Positions 12,167 through 22,240 of a DNA stretch of 64,000 nt are shown in pieces. Position 1 is the stretch's first letter; every line of letters starts with the position of its first letter. The position numbers and the translations under genes are program-made. A model generated the notes under the pieces. The model made no database searches and was not told the origin of the DNA. It saw only the letters and a list, made by a program, of their open reading frames with translations. Source of the DNA: Gremmenia infestans (taxonomy: Eukaryota; Ascomycota; Leotiomycetes; Helotiales; Hamatocanthoscyphaceae); assembly GCA_032629725.1 (NCBI GenBank), contig JAFEVB010000008.1, forward strand, positions 1,178,001 through 1,242,000, written 5' to 3'.

Positions 12167-13568
12167 CTTCTCCTCCTCTGCCGTCCCTGTGGCGAACACC
12201 TTTCTGTTGCCCAGTAAAGGGTGACAAGTGTCAGTCAGTTGCTGCATTAGTTCAATCAAAAGAGTGTGATGGAGCTAGTTAATGAAGCTTGTGCTACTTC
12301 GGGATTTCGAGCTGAGAAAATAACCTTATTTTCATGACCTATACTTTACTTGCAACTCTATAAGCGCAGTTCGATATTGTATGAAGCGGCCAGTAGCCAA
12401 GCAGTACATTTACAGTACCATAGTACTTCAAGCATCTCCTTAACTCCTACGGTGTTTTACGGCCGTGTCGACAAAAAGGAGAAGCGTCCTGGTGTGCAGA
12501 AAAAAGTGGCAGACATTTCTAGTATGCCAGGTAGCAGGAACGTTAAAAGTCAATAAGAGTAAGGTATGTGGCGCTTTTTAGGTCTAGCATAGGGAAGCAA
12601 ATTAAAGAGCCTAAGGGTCCACAATGTCAGTCCTTTTGCGGGGAAGGCCGTAAAACACTGTAGGAGTTAAAGGACAATAAATTCTCTACTGTTCTCTTTC
12701 TAATCTCTCTCCTGCATGCAATAGCAATCATTCTTCTTTCATGGAGACTTACTCCAGCTTTGCTCTCATCCAATACTCGAAATCACTAGCTGCTCATACG
12801 TGAATTACATCTGCATCGGTACTATTTTTATTTCCTACTTGCAAGTATGTATGATATAGTAAATTCCCGATCAACATATCTTCCCGATTTGCCACCATAC
12901 ATGGCTGTGCAGTCGCAGCGTCTAATTCTACTCCTAATTCCATATACCCTGCTTAGACCAGATAAAGCCTCGTTATTGCGATCCTCTATACGCTGATGCT
13001 CTCTTGCAAGTGCAATTATGGAAATTTGATCAGCGCTTCTGCACATCTGTCTCAACGTCTATTTGACACTTCGCCTCCCTCCCCTATTCAGGGGTACTTC
13101 GTACTCCTAAACGAGAACGAGATCGAGATCGAGATTTCGTGCCGCACTTCATATGTCTTATTGTTGTTGATACACTTTATACTGTATAGGTCTAGTAGAC
13201 CAATACCAGGCAAGCATCCCGGAATGAATGAAATCTCCGAGCCACTCTATCAGCGCCCGTCGTTGCCTACAGTTCCTATGCTCTGACCTGTTCACCTCCT
13301 CTTTTTCTCCTGACTGCCGACTTGGCGCATCTTGCAGATGAACCATCCGATGACTTCTATGATACCATGATTTCATAGCCACTCGATTTTTGACAGCATA
13401 TCCGTCTCACTTAGGGCCTGAGAACGATAAACTATGATTGTCATTTCACAGCTTACTCACATAGTGGCTTCACTTCCGTCCGATTGAGAAACACCCCATT
13501 GACCAAGAAACGGTTCGAACACACCTCTAGGGAGATGTACCTTATTACGCATGGGACTCGTCTTCTCG

Positions 13569-13589
13569 GCTCGAGCCTCGAGCCTCGAG
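13569..13589. repeat. 7-nt tandem repeat (CTCGAGC)x3
   Basis: Three copies of a CTCGAGC unit run head to tail. No gene is associated. Confidence 0.8.
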
Positions 13590-14486
13590 CCCAACCCCTT
13601 TTAATCCTAGACACGGTAGACCTGGAATCCCATCAAGTCATTTCCATTTGTGCCCTTGCCCACCCATCACGAAAAGCCTTCGGTACAACATTCAGCATTC
13701 GCCAGCAAACCAGCAACCATCTCCAGCTCCACCCCACCCCTGCATCTCCAACTAGCCCCCGACCCATAACCTCATTCGTTCCCAAACACCACGCGTATTC
13801 CGCGCCTCATATCCTGGACATCTCTATCATCTCGAACCACACTCCTTCCCTCAGACCAATGAAATGGGGGCCCAAAAGCGCAGATGCAAGTTTGCTGAAC
13901 ACCTAGCAAACACCAATAGCTGTTCAGGAAGCGTTAGGAACTCTCACTCATACATTTGCGAACTATCACAGGAGCCTTCCTCTGACCAAATTCATCTCAT
14001 CTCATCTCATCCCCCAAGAGTTTAGTTCTCGTCAAAATGCCCGTGGGTAGGATGACAGGCAGGACTCCTTCCTCGTTCCTAAACATTGCTGCTACCCAGC
14101 GTTCGTTTAGAGATGAAGAAGTTTAGAGGAAAAGACTCTTGCTTAACCCCCAAATTAAGGTACGCGCCGCGCCTCGTACAAGCTTTCATTTCCATTTCCA
14201 TCTTCTCTTCATCACGCAACGCAAGACTGGATGAAAAACCAAGGAACACGTCCTTACCTTAACCCCCCGTTCACTTCTATTCCCCACACGCACAACATGC
14301 ACAATACGATACGTTCCTTTGTACATGTTATACACAGTCTCCCGATTCCCGAGAAGGCGTTCCTCCATTCCCTTCCATTCATAGGCCGAAGAATCAGCTA
14401 GGAAGGAGAGAGAGAGATATTACTCAACCGTCTCGCCTGAGAGTTTACAGTAACGTCTTTATAAAAAGATAAACAAGGAAGAAGGA

Positions 14487-14487
<1 letters not shown>

Positions 14488-14522
<35 letters not shown>
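14488..14522. repeat. 7-nt tandem repeat (GTTGAGA)x5
   Basis: Five exact copies of GTTGAGA lie about 0.77 kb from the 3' end of SUB2. Confidence 0.95.
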
Positions 14523-14523
<1 letters not shown>

Positions 14524-15256
14524 CGCAAGGGAGAGAGGCAAGAGAGGCACCGGCCTTAACAATACCCTGGGTTTACACTATCGTGGGAGTTGCTCCTTCA
14601 AAAGCACCTAGACACTCCCTCCTACTACCAAGCCTCAAATTCTTTCGCATGAATGTTGGACCATCTGGGTCTGGACCGACTTCTGGAATCAGGAAGAGTT
14701 ATGCTACGCGTTTCTTCTATATCCTCTTTCTCCGCGGCATGGAAAACTAGCTGTAGGAGTTGGGGAGTGTCCGCTCTCAAATAGCCCGCGGGAGTCTAAT
14801 GGAGTAGTACTCGGAAACCCGAGGACTTCTCGGTGGCATAGTCAGATGCAAGTGGGTTCAAATCATTATCGATTTCAGTCGAAATACACGAAAGTATAAA
14901 GGACTGAAAAGACTTTTCTATTCTGCTGTGTTGCTCTACTTTCATGTATTTTCAAACTACGTCTTAGAAAACCTAGGCCCTACACAATAACTCGCATTCA
15001 AGTCCAGAAAGAACGAAATAGCAAGAGATAGATAGCCCGCCTTCAGTTCCTCCACCATCCATCCATCCATGCCCATTCGCACAAGCAAGCAGCAGCAGAG
15101 AATCCATCTTGTGTGAAGAGAAACCGAAATAACTCGAACAAGCCATGCCGCCCGACGGCAAAAATAACGCAGATACGAAGGTGAGAGTGCAGTAATTTTT
15201 GATGGTCCCGAGAACCCCTTTCAGAAGAGCTCAAAAAAAAAGATGGATTGTCGAAT

Positions 15257-17249
15257 CTAGTTAGCCATGTAGGTGCTAGAATCGATGCCGTCGGCGGGGT
15301 ATTCGCTTGAAGCTGTTAGAGTGGTGAAAGAAGATGGGTGGCAGGAGACTTACGGAACCGAAGCCTCGAAACGCTTCTCAATCGCCTTCAATACCTCCTG
15401 GTCGGCCTCGGAGCTGACAAAGGAGATGGAAACACCCTTGGTACCAAAACGACCGGCACGACCGACACGATGTAGGTAAGAATCAGCATCAGATGGGAGA
15501 TCGTAGTTGATAGCCAAGTTGATACGCTCGATATCGATACCACGACCAAAGACGTCGGTGGCAACGCAGATACGCTTGTTGAATTCCTTGAATTCCTTGT
15601 ATCTCTTGATACTATTTCTCTGTCAGAATGTGAACAGCAGCAGATAAAATTAATATACGTACCGCTCCTCCTGGCTTACACCGGAGTGGACAGCGATGGA
15701 TGGGAAGTTGCATTCACGCAACAGCTTATCGAGTTCAGTTGCGCGTACAGTACTCTTCACGAAGATGATGACCTGGTTGAATTGAAGCTCATCAAGCAAC
15801 TCGTTCAACTTGCGGTTCTTCTCCTTCTCATCAAGCTTAATATAGTATTGAGCAAGACCATGAAGGGTGAGCTTAGTCTCGTCATCGACGTAGATCTCAA
15901 GAGGGTTCTGCATGAACTTCTTGCAAATTGGTCGAACTTCTTGCGAAAGGGTTGCACTGAACATCATGACCTGCTTCTGAGTGGGCGTAGCTCGGAAAAT
16001 TTCCTGGACATCGCGGCGCATGTCTAGAAACGTCTTAGCATATTAGGCACAGCAAAGAAGACCATATCATACCAATTTGGTCCAGCATCTTATCACACTC
16101 GTCGAGAACAAACACCTTGCAGCTCCCGAGTCGCAAGAACTTATCTCTTACGAGAGCGTTTAATCGACCAGGTGTAGCGACGATGATGTGAGGGTGGGTA
16201 TCCTTGTTCTTCAGAATCTCGGCGTCCTTCTGGATTGGGGTTCCTCCATAAAAGACGGCAGTCTTCACATCTGGCATATACTTGCTGAAACGAGCATACT
16301 CATTCTTGATCTGGTATGCAAGTTCACGGGTGTGACACATGACCAATACGGATGTCTCGCCAGCGACAGGCTCAACTTGTTGAAGAGTGGTGAGGACGAA
16401 GACGGCCGTCTTACCAAGACCAGATTTGGCCTGGCAGAGAACATCGGTACCGAGGATAGCTTGAGGGATACAAACTTGCTGGACTGTAGAGTAAACCGAG
16501 CCGATGTTAGATCAAAATATTCTCCAAGTGTGTAAATATAGGCAGGAGATCGCAACGTCCGTCCATCGCGTACTAATATCCAGAAAGCATTACAACACAA
16601 CATCGATCCCAAGGAAAGTATGCATCGAAACATAGGTGCGACATTTGCCTTTAAAGGCGTATATCGTCGACCGAGCATGGATTGCAACCATTTCGAAGTT
16701 GTCGATTACGAGCCAAATCCTGGAAAGTCTCTTGGCGCCACCTTTCTCGTGCATGTTTCCGCTTCGCCCGGATTGCACCACCCTCTCGAGATTCTCGCTT
16801 GCGCGCGTAGAGATCTCCCTTTGTATAACCTGCTTAGGTTTGCAACCTGGCCACAGAGACATTCCAGGATTGGCCGCGACTTCTTTGGAGGGTTGAAAGA
16901 CCAGCGTATTTATTCTCATATTTCCTTATTGTTTTTGCTTTTGCTTGCGAGATGGACGGACGCGCTGTGGAAGGATATGGAGCTTGGGGAAATGTTATGA
17001 CTGACCCTCCGATGGATGTTCGAAACCGCAATCGGTAATGGCACGCAAAAGCTCCGGCTTCAATAGGAAATCGCGAAATCCGGTCGAGTGGATGCCGACG
17101 TAACTGCCCTTCTTGTCCGCGTTGCCTCCAGAAACTGTCAAATCGCCCTTCTTGGCCCCTCCATTTGCATCGGCACCAGCTGCAGGCGCAGCATCGGTGG
17201 TTTGTAGCTCCTCATCGGAGTAATCGATGAGATCTTCTTCAGCAGACAT
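15257..17249 (-). CDS. SUB2: ATP-dependent RNA helicase SUB2 (UAP56)
   Basis: Five exons on the minus strand (17249-17006, 16483-16073, 16023-15663, 15611-15354, 15305-15257) give 440 residues, the usual family length. The acidic N-terminus MSAEEDLIDYSDEEL, the segment before the Q motif (FRDFLLKPELLRAI), Walker A AKSGLGKT, the DECD box that marks Sub2/UAP56 against other DEAD-box helicases, SAT in motif III, and HRVGRAGRFG in motif VI are all present. The C-terminus ends STYMAN, as expected. SUB2 acts in spliceosome assembly and, with TREX, in nuclear mRNA export. The first intron (16484-17005, 522 nt) is about ten times longer than the others (49-52 nt in the middle of the gene). The last junction uses an AAG acceptor, chosen because it alone keeps the conserved ending in frame. 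The gene is divergent from RPR2, with 497 bp between the start codons. Confidence 0.97.
16484..17005 (-). other. unusually long first intron of SUB2
   Basis: The intron has a GTCAGT donor and a CTACAG acceptor that restore the EVQQVC junction of the helicase. It shows no long open frame in the sense direction that would extend the protein. It could carry a regulatory element or a retained-intron switch; nothing specific is recognised. Confidence 0.7.
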
Positions 17250-17746
17250 GGTGGTTGATGGAAGGCGAAGTTTGTGTACGTTGTGTTAATATGCTGGGGC
17301 CTGTGGAAGATCGGCAGGCGTTGTATTGAAGGTCGAAAAGGCACAAAAGAATGGAAGAGAGAAGAGTTCAGGTGAGCGGGGGAGCGACGAGTCAACAGAG
17401 GTCTGGGTGATGGTCAGTCGAGGGCTGCGATTCAAGAGAGGATCGAGGCTTGAAGTTGAGGCTGGAGAGAAGAGAATGTGGAGTTGTCGCGAGAAGGGAA
17501 GGCTAGGCTACCGTACCTAAGCGCTAGCGCTGACAGACGAAGACTGACTCAGCAATGGTCGGCGATCGGTCAAAACATTATCCGATCGCGATCGCCCACC
17601 CCACCAAAAAGTCAATTTACTTACTTCCTGCCCTACCTACCTAGGCACTTGTATATGGTATGTAACTGTTGTCATTCCACATAAAGAACCGTCCTCCTCA
17701 CAACGACGCACAACAGCTGTCACTATTACCTATCACCCGAACCATC
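17250..17746. promoter_or_regulatory. shared intergenic promoter region of SUB2 and RPR2
   Basis: The two start codons face away from each other across 497 bp, so this stretch must hold both promoters and 5' leaders. GCGATCGCGATCG-like sequence near 17565-17595 is GC-rich. No specific factor site is claimed. Confidence 0.6.
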
Positions 17747-18295
17747 ATGGCCAAAGCAAAGGCAGCGAAAGGGACTGCCAATGTTCCGAATAAAATACTA
17801 CATAGCCGAGTCTCATATCTGTATCAAGCCGCATCATATTTGGCAGCACAGCAACCGCATTCCGAGTCAGGACCTACACAATACGAGAAGAACACAAACA
17901 AGACACCTAGCAACCACCCGGAATCAATAGAAACCAATGGGGCGCAACATAGCAGCTCGACGACAACCTCCGAAGCAGCTTACCGTCCTGCAGCCCGCCG
18001 CATGATCTCTGACCTCCGATCAGTTACACTCAAGGGTCAGATGCGCATTTCACCCACTATGAAACATTCGATATGCAAGAAGTGCGATACCTTGCTGATA
18101 GATGCGTCTACTTGCACGAATGAAGTTGAGAACAAAAGCAAAGAGGGTAAGAAACCCTGGGCAGATGTGTTGGTGCTGAGATGTTATACATGTGGATTGG
18201 AAAAGAGATTCCCCGTGGCAGCAAATAGGCAGAAGAGGCGTCCCAAACGTGCTTTACCAAACGAAATCCAACCTGAAGGCAATCGTGGCGGCTGA
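17747..18295 (+). CDS. RPR2: RNase P subunit RPR2/Rpp21-like
   Basis: This is a single exon of 182 residues. It has the layout of the Rpr2/Rpp21/Snm1 family: an N-terminal helical part (PNKILHSRVSYLYQAASYLA), a variable Ser/Thr/Asn-rich insert (residues about 36-80), a conserved helix (RRMISDLRSVTLKGQMRISP) and a zinc ribbon with Cys110, Cys113, Cys146 and Cys149 (CKKC and CYTC), followed by a basic tail (RQKRRPKR). The family protein is a subunit of nuclear RNase P, which trims tRNA 5' leaders. I chose the ATG at 17747 because the upstream in-frame part looks like leader and the family starts with a short basic MAK-type end. The related RNase MRP subunit Snm1 has a similar ribbon, but the overall match is better to Rpr2. 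It converges on POP1, another subunit of the same enzyme. Confidence 0.9.
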   Translation: MAKAKAAKGTANVPNKILHSRVSYLYQAASYLAAQQPHSESGPTQYEKNTNKTPSNHPESIETNGAQHSSSTTTSEAAYRPAARRMISDLRSVTLKGQMRISPTMKHSICKKCDTLLIDASTCTNEVENKSKEGKKPWADVLVLRCYTCGLEKRFPVAANRQKRRPKRALPNEIQPEGNRGG

Positions 18296-19570
18296 ACGAT
18301 TGGACATAAATGGAATGTTGGAACGCCCCGCTATCTCAAGCAGTCCAATCCATGACTGCTTGGTTTAACATGAAAGATCGGGAGACCTTAGGTTAGACCT
18401 CTGATGGTATTCGACCTTGACTCTCATCTCTACATGCGCCAGCACTAAGAGTATCGTAGGACGAAGAAACTTTTTACAGAAGCACGGTGGAACAGGAAAC
18501 AAGTTCGCTCATCGGGATGAGCAAAAGAAGCACATAGCCAGGAGGGCTAGATAGCAATCACAACCGGTTGTTATAATTTATTATCGGGATAGCCACTTCA
18601 ATGACAGGCACTTCATAATCCAAACTATAATTGAAGATTCTTCTTCCACGTACACCTCTAGCGTCTTCAAGTGTCGTCGTTCCCCCTGACCCATCATTGC
18701 TCTAATCTGTACTGGTCTGGCCCCTCAGAAAGTCTTGCGAAAAGGGGTTATGTGCCTTAAAAAGTTACGAGAGCTTTTCAAGTCATTAGCTAGATATGTA
18801 GCATGAAGGTTGAAATAAAATTTATAAGCTTTTTAAGACTTTAAATTGTATACTTGTTGGCTCAAACCCAAGCCACGGGTTGAACCAAAGGAGGAGCTAC
18901 CTATGTTTTTTTACAGTGGCTAGGATGCATATAATCAATGTGTATTTGACAGTTCGCACATTAGGAGAGTTAGATGTCTTCGCTATGTTGAAATGAACGA
19001 AGAAGATTCATATATATAAAATAGTAAAAAATAGTAGGCCAGATAGGGGTATATACTTGGAGCTACCATTGCATTAGAAGAACATATCAACTGTAATTAA
19101 CTTGAATAAGGGGTCTTAACACGGTGTGCTTCTATAGATATGTGCGACTCGCAACGAAAGTCTGATTTTGGAAATTGGAAGAAGAGGAATTAATGAACCC
19201 AATGAAGGACAATAGAGAATCTTAATGGGGACATTTAAGGCATTTGCGCTCAGGCAAAAATGCTGCGGGTTATTAGACAGGAGACAATGTGCCTGTTCAG
19301 CCTGCACTCAACTAAGAATAGTACCTGACTACCTAGTACCTATGATGAAGTCGAAGATCACATCGTTCCTTCCAGAGAAGGAAATAATCTAGTAGTAGCA
19401 TTTCATAGTTTAAAAGACCCAGCAATTGACCCGATAGAATTACCGCGATATTTACAGCACTTTGAGCCTATTTTACTTCATTTCGACAGAGAACATTGGG
19501 GTTATGATGGATGAATGTAATAAAACAGGGGTATCATTTCTCTCTCCATGTGTGCAATTCTACTAAAAGC
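18296..19570. other. intergenic between convergent RPR2 and POP1
   Basis: AT-rich 3' flanking sequence of two convergent genes. No gene, RNA gene or clear repeat was seen. Confidence 0.6.
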
Positions 19571-22240
19571 TTAGACAGCTTCCCACCGAGCCAATCTTCC
19601 AATCTTCTCGCCAGCGTTCCTCACTATACACAATCGTCCTTCTGTGGAAACCTTCCGATCTCTCCGTAAGCCTTCAAAAACTTTAGTCACAGCTAATGTA
19701 CCGACAGCGACACCTTTCCCCTCCGCAAGATTAAACTCCCCGGTCACAACAAATCCAATCAGATCTTCTTCGCCCGGCACCAAAGGATGCCCATCATCTT
19801 TGTCGGCTGGGTATGAGAGAGGTGGGTTTTGCAGAAGGGATTGTGCCAGCAGTCGAATACGCTGAGGCATGGGAGCATCCAGCGGTATTCGTCCAAGACA
19901 TTTCGCAGCTTTGGATTTCGGGTTGGGAAGTGATTTGGAACTAGAGGCCACAGGAAGTAGAGCCATCCATTCTTCACGGGTCGTTGGAGTTGAGCTCCTA
20001 GTCGTAGATGATTCCGAAGAAGTAACTGCTTGAGGGAGGCGGTAGATACGGGCGCATGGAGTTGCGACACCACGAGTGATGAGCCTAATTCGAACGGTAG
20101 CCACAGTTGATGGGTGTGGTAGTTCATAATTAGAGGATGAGAGGAGATGCGTGAACGTTTTGCTGTTGAGATGCTTAATTGGCGACTCAGTGACACTCCT
20201 CTCTGGCTGAGCCGTGTCCAAGCTTTCTGTGTCCTGAGCAGAGCTTGCAGTGTTACCACATTCAAGCAAGGGAGTCAAGGCAAGAAGTTTCTCGAAATCA
20301 CACGCCCAGCCTCTTCCAATCTCGCCTTTCCTCCCAGCGCCAAGATCAAGAGAATCCCATTCGATTCTCTTGCCTTTCGGCCTTCGATCCCATTCTGCTT
20401 TCCTCCTCTCCCTCTCGTCCATTTCCCATAAGAACCCGGAATCCGTGCCCGGATAATCAGCCGGGAACCAAGGAACACCTTGCTCGAAATGGATCTGCCG
20501 AAGCTCATCGAGTCCTCCAAACCGTGGATTACCACCAGATGACAATGGATAATGTACCAATCCGTACCAGATTGGTAGAATGCATTTCCAAGGCGCGAGC
20601 AGAGTCCACGTTCCTTGCGCGGCAGCTGATGATGTTGATCGAGAGGTGAAAAGTATGATAGGTATATGTGGATCAGTGGCAACCATAGAGGGATATTCTC
20701 CAGGTTTCGCTTGGCTCTTACGTCGATTTATGGACTTCTGCGCCGGTAGTCTAGTTGCCTTGAAGCGGGCATTGCGATCAAAGAGGGCATGGGAAGGGCT
20801 AGACTCGTCCAATGGCCACGCGGACAGCTTTTCAAGAAGGGCGAAATTAGCTTCCTCGTCATCAGATTTGGGGACTTTCGCGGGCCTCGGTGGATAGTGA
20901 AGTCTAGGATCTGAGATGGAAAATGCTAATATAGAATTAGCTGGTAAAGAGCCCGGGTTGGTTACTCCAGCTAGAGATGAGAACGCCTGGGCGTGGTTCT
21001 CTTCCGCGCCGTCAGGCTGACAATACGGATGTAGGATCCCAAGCAGTGCTTCTGTTGATCCAGGTCCAGTGATATTGATGCTTCCAATCTCAAATCGAAG
21101 ATCCTCAATGTGAACAGTGGGGCGTTGTATTTTAGACAGTCGGAGCAGTTCACCCCATGTTTCCAGAAATGCAGCGGGGTGTATTCTCACAAAAACTCGT
21201 CGTAGTGGTCTCTTCTTTGACATATGGTCTGCTTGATGTATAGGATCTTGTTCCAAGCTACACCATATGACAGTAGATGGCCCAATTTGCGTACGCTCCC
21301 CTTTGGTCTCACGGGACAGCCAGCCGGTCCAACTTCTCTTCCCTGCCATCCACTTTTCTCCCTTGCCATCCCAAAGCCCCAAATCTAAGACTCCTACCCC
21401 CTTTAGAACCTTTTCGAGGCTTTCAACGGGGCCTTCAAGTCCAATGGTGCTCATGTAACTCATATCCCAGACGACTGCGCCCCTACCACCCCCAGCACGA
21501 TGTGTGGGTCTGTATGACTTTTCCGTAGATGTGATGGGAACTGCAAACCTCCACAATGGTTTCTTGGGTTCTGTCATCCTTGACCTCTTTGCATGCCACA
21601 TGTGAGTTGGTAGCCACGACTTATGAATCTGCCGTTTCCTGAACTTCGACATCTGTTTCGGAGGGTCGTTCAAAAGGTCTTTTCGTATTTTTGGGCGTGG
21701 CACCCTTGTTTCTATACCTTTGACCTGGCCTATACTCCTCTGGGCGCGCTTCTTTGCGGCCAAGATCCCCAGACGCTTTGCGGTTTCTGCACGAATTCGA
21801 CCCCTCGAGCTTCCCGGCTTCTTCTTACTAGAATGGACAGTTGGCGTGTTGTCCTCTCTCATCTCCCTCGCAGCCCTGTTCCGCAATCGCTTCGGGACTT
21901 TCTTGACATTGTGACTCGCTGTTCGTCTCCGCATGTTCCTAGGGACTTGCTGAAAAGCTCGTTGGGTGGAGGAGGCCTTGGATCTCTGCATGCCATCTTC
22001 AAGGGCTTTGATCTCAAATTCGCGTGATTTCAGGAAGGACTGTAAATCCAGCTCTCCGTTTTTGAGGGCTGCGTCTGACTTTTGAGTCAGAATTGATCGC
22101 GAATCAATCATCTTGACGCGTTTGACGGCGCGTCCTCTATTCGTGTCCTGGCTGTTGGATGAGGACTGGGGAGGAGCTTTCCGCTTGGGGGTTTTGGACA
22201 TATCGAAAGATCCTGTGAAGCCTTTCTTTAGAGGAGGCAT
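19571..22240 (-). CDS. POP1: RNase P/MRP protein subunit POP1
   Basis: A single 889-residue exon. After a basic N-terminus, the POP1 N-terminal domain is recognised by RAFQQVPRNMRRRTASHNVK near residue 93, and by the downstream RKRQIHKSWLPTHMWHAKR block typical of Pop1. A central POPLD-type domain lies at about residues 545-610 (WTLLAPWKCILPIWYGLVHY, GGLDELRQIHFEQGVPWFPA), and the C-terminal part ends in the conserved FVVTGEFNLAEGKGVAVG and CIVRNAGEKIGRLARWEA blocks. Pop1 is the largest protein subunit of RNase P and RNase MRP and binds their RNAs. Length fits the family (about 850-1000). The first ATG is used; the next in-frame Met is 13 residues in. The ORF is uninterrupted, so this gene looks intact. 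Confidence 0.97.
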   Translation of the reverse strand: MPPLKKGFTGSFDMSKTPKRKAPPQSSSNSQDTNRGRAVKRVKMIDSRSILTQKSDAALKNGELDLQSFLKSREFEIKALEDGMQRSKASSTQRAFQQVPRNMRRRTASHNVKKVPKRLRNRAAREMREDNTPTVHSSKKKPGSSRGRIRAETAKRLGILAAKKRAQRSIGQVKGIETRVPRPKIRKDLLNDPPKQMSKFRKRQIHKSWLPTHMWHAKRSRMTEPKKPLWRFAVPITSTEKSYRPTHRAGGGRGAVVWDMSYMSTIGLEGPVESLEKVLKGVGVLDLGLWDGKGEKWMAGKRSWTGWLSRETKGERTQIGPSTVIWCSLEQDPIHQADHMSKKRPLRRVFVRIHPAAFLETWGELLRLSKIQRPTVHIEDLRFEIGSINITGPGSTEALLGILHPYCQPDGAEENHAQAFSSLAGVTNPGSLPANSILAFSISDPRLHYPPRPAKVPKSDDEEANFALLEKLSAWPLDESSPSHALFDRNARFKATRLPAQKSINRRKSQAKPGEYPSMVATDPHIPIILFTSRSTSSAAAQGTWTLLAPWKCILPIWYGLVHYPLSSGGNPRFGGLDELRQIHFEQGVPWFPADYPGTDSGFLWEMDERERRKAEWDRRPKGKRIEWDSLDLGAGRKGEIGRGWACDFEKLLALTPLLECGNTASSAQDTESLDTAQPERSVTESPIKHLNSKTFTHLLSSSNYELPHPSTVATVRIRLITRGVATPCARIYRLPQAVTSSESSTTRSSTPTTREEWMALLPVASSSKSLPNPKSKAAKCLGRIPLDAPMPQRIRLLAQSLLQNPPLSYPADKDDGHPLVPGEEDLIGFVVTGEFNLAEGKGVAVGTLAVTKVFEGLRRDRKVSTEGRLCIVRNAGEKIGRLARWEAV

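Larger units (their letters stand above)
8259..15256. other. 7-kb gene-free stretch
   Basis: I find no gene in about 7 kb between the ketopantoate reductase-like gene and SUB2. No open frame here shows conserved motifs or splice-joined partners. The stretch holds several short tandem repeats and palindromes listed separately, and a pyrimidine-rich zone at about 13.7-14.05 kb resembling a fungal 5' leader. A weakly coding frame at 13484-13906 (Pro/Ser/His-rich) is not supported. Confidence 0.55.

Noticed and set aside
13500..13535. GGTTCGAAC, a tRNA B-box-like sequence
   Set aside because: No T-stem, anticodon stem or A box can be built around it.
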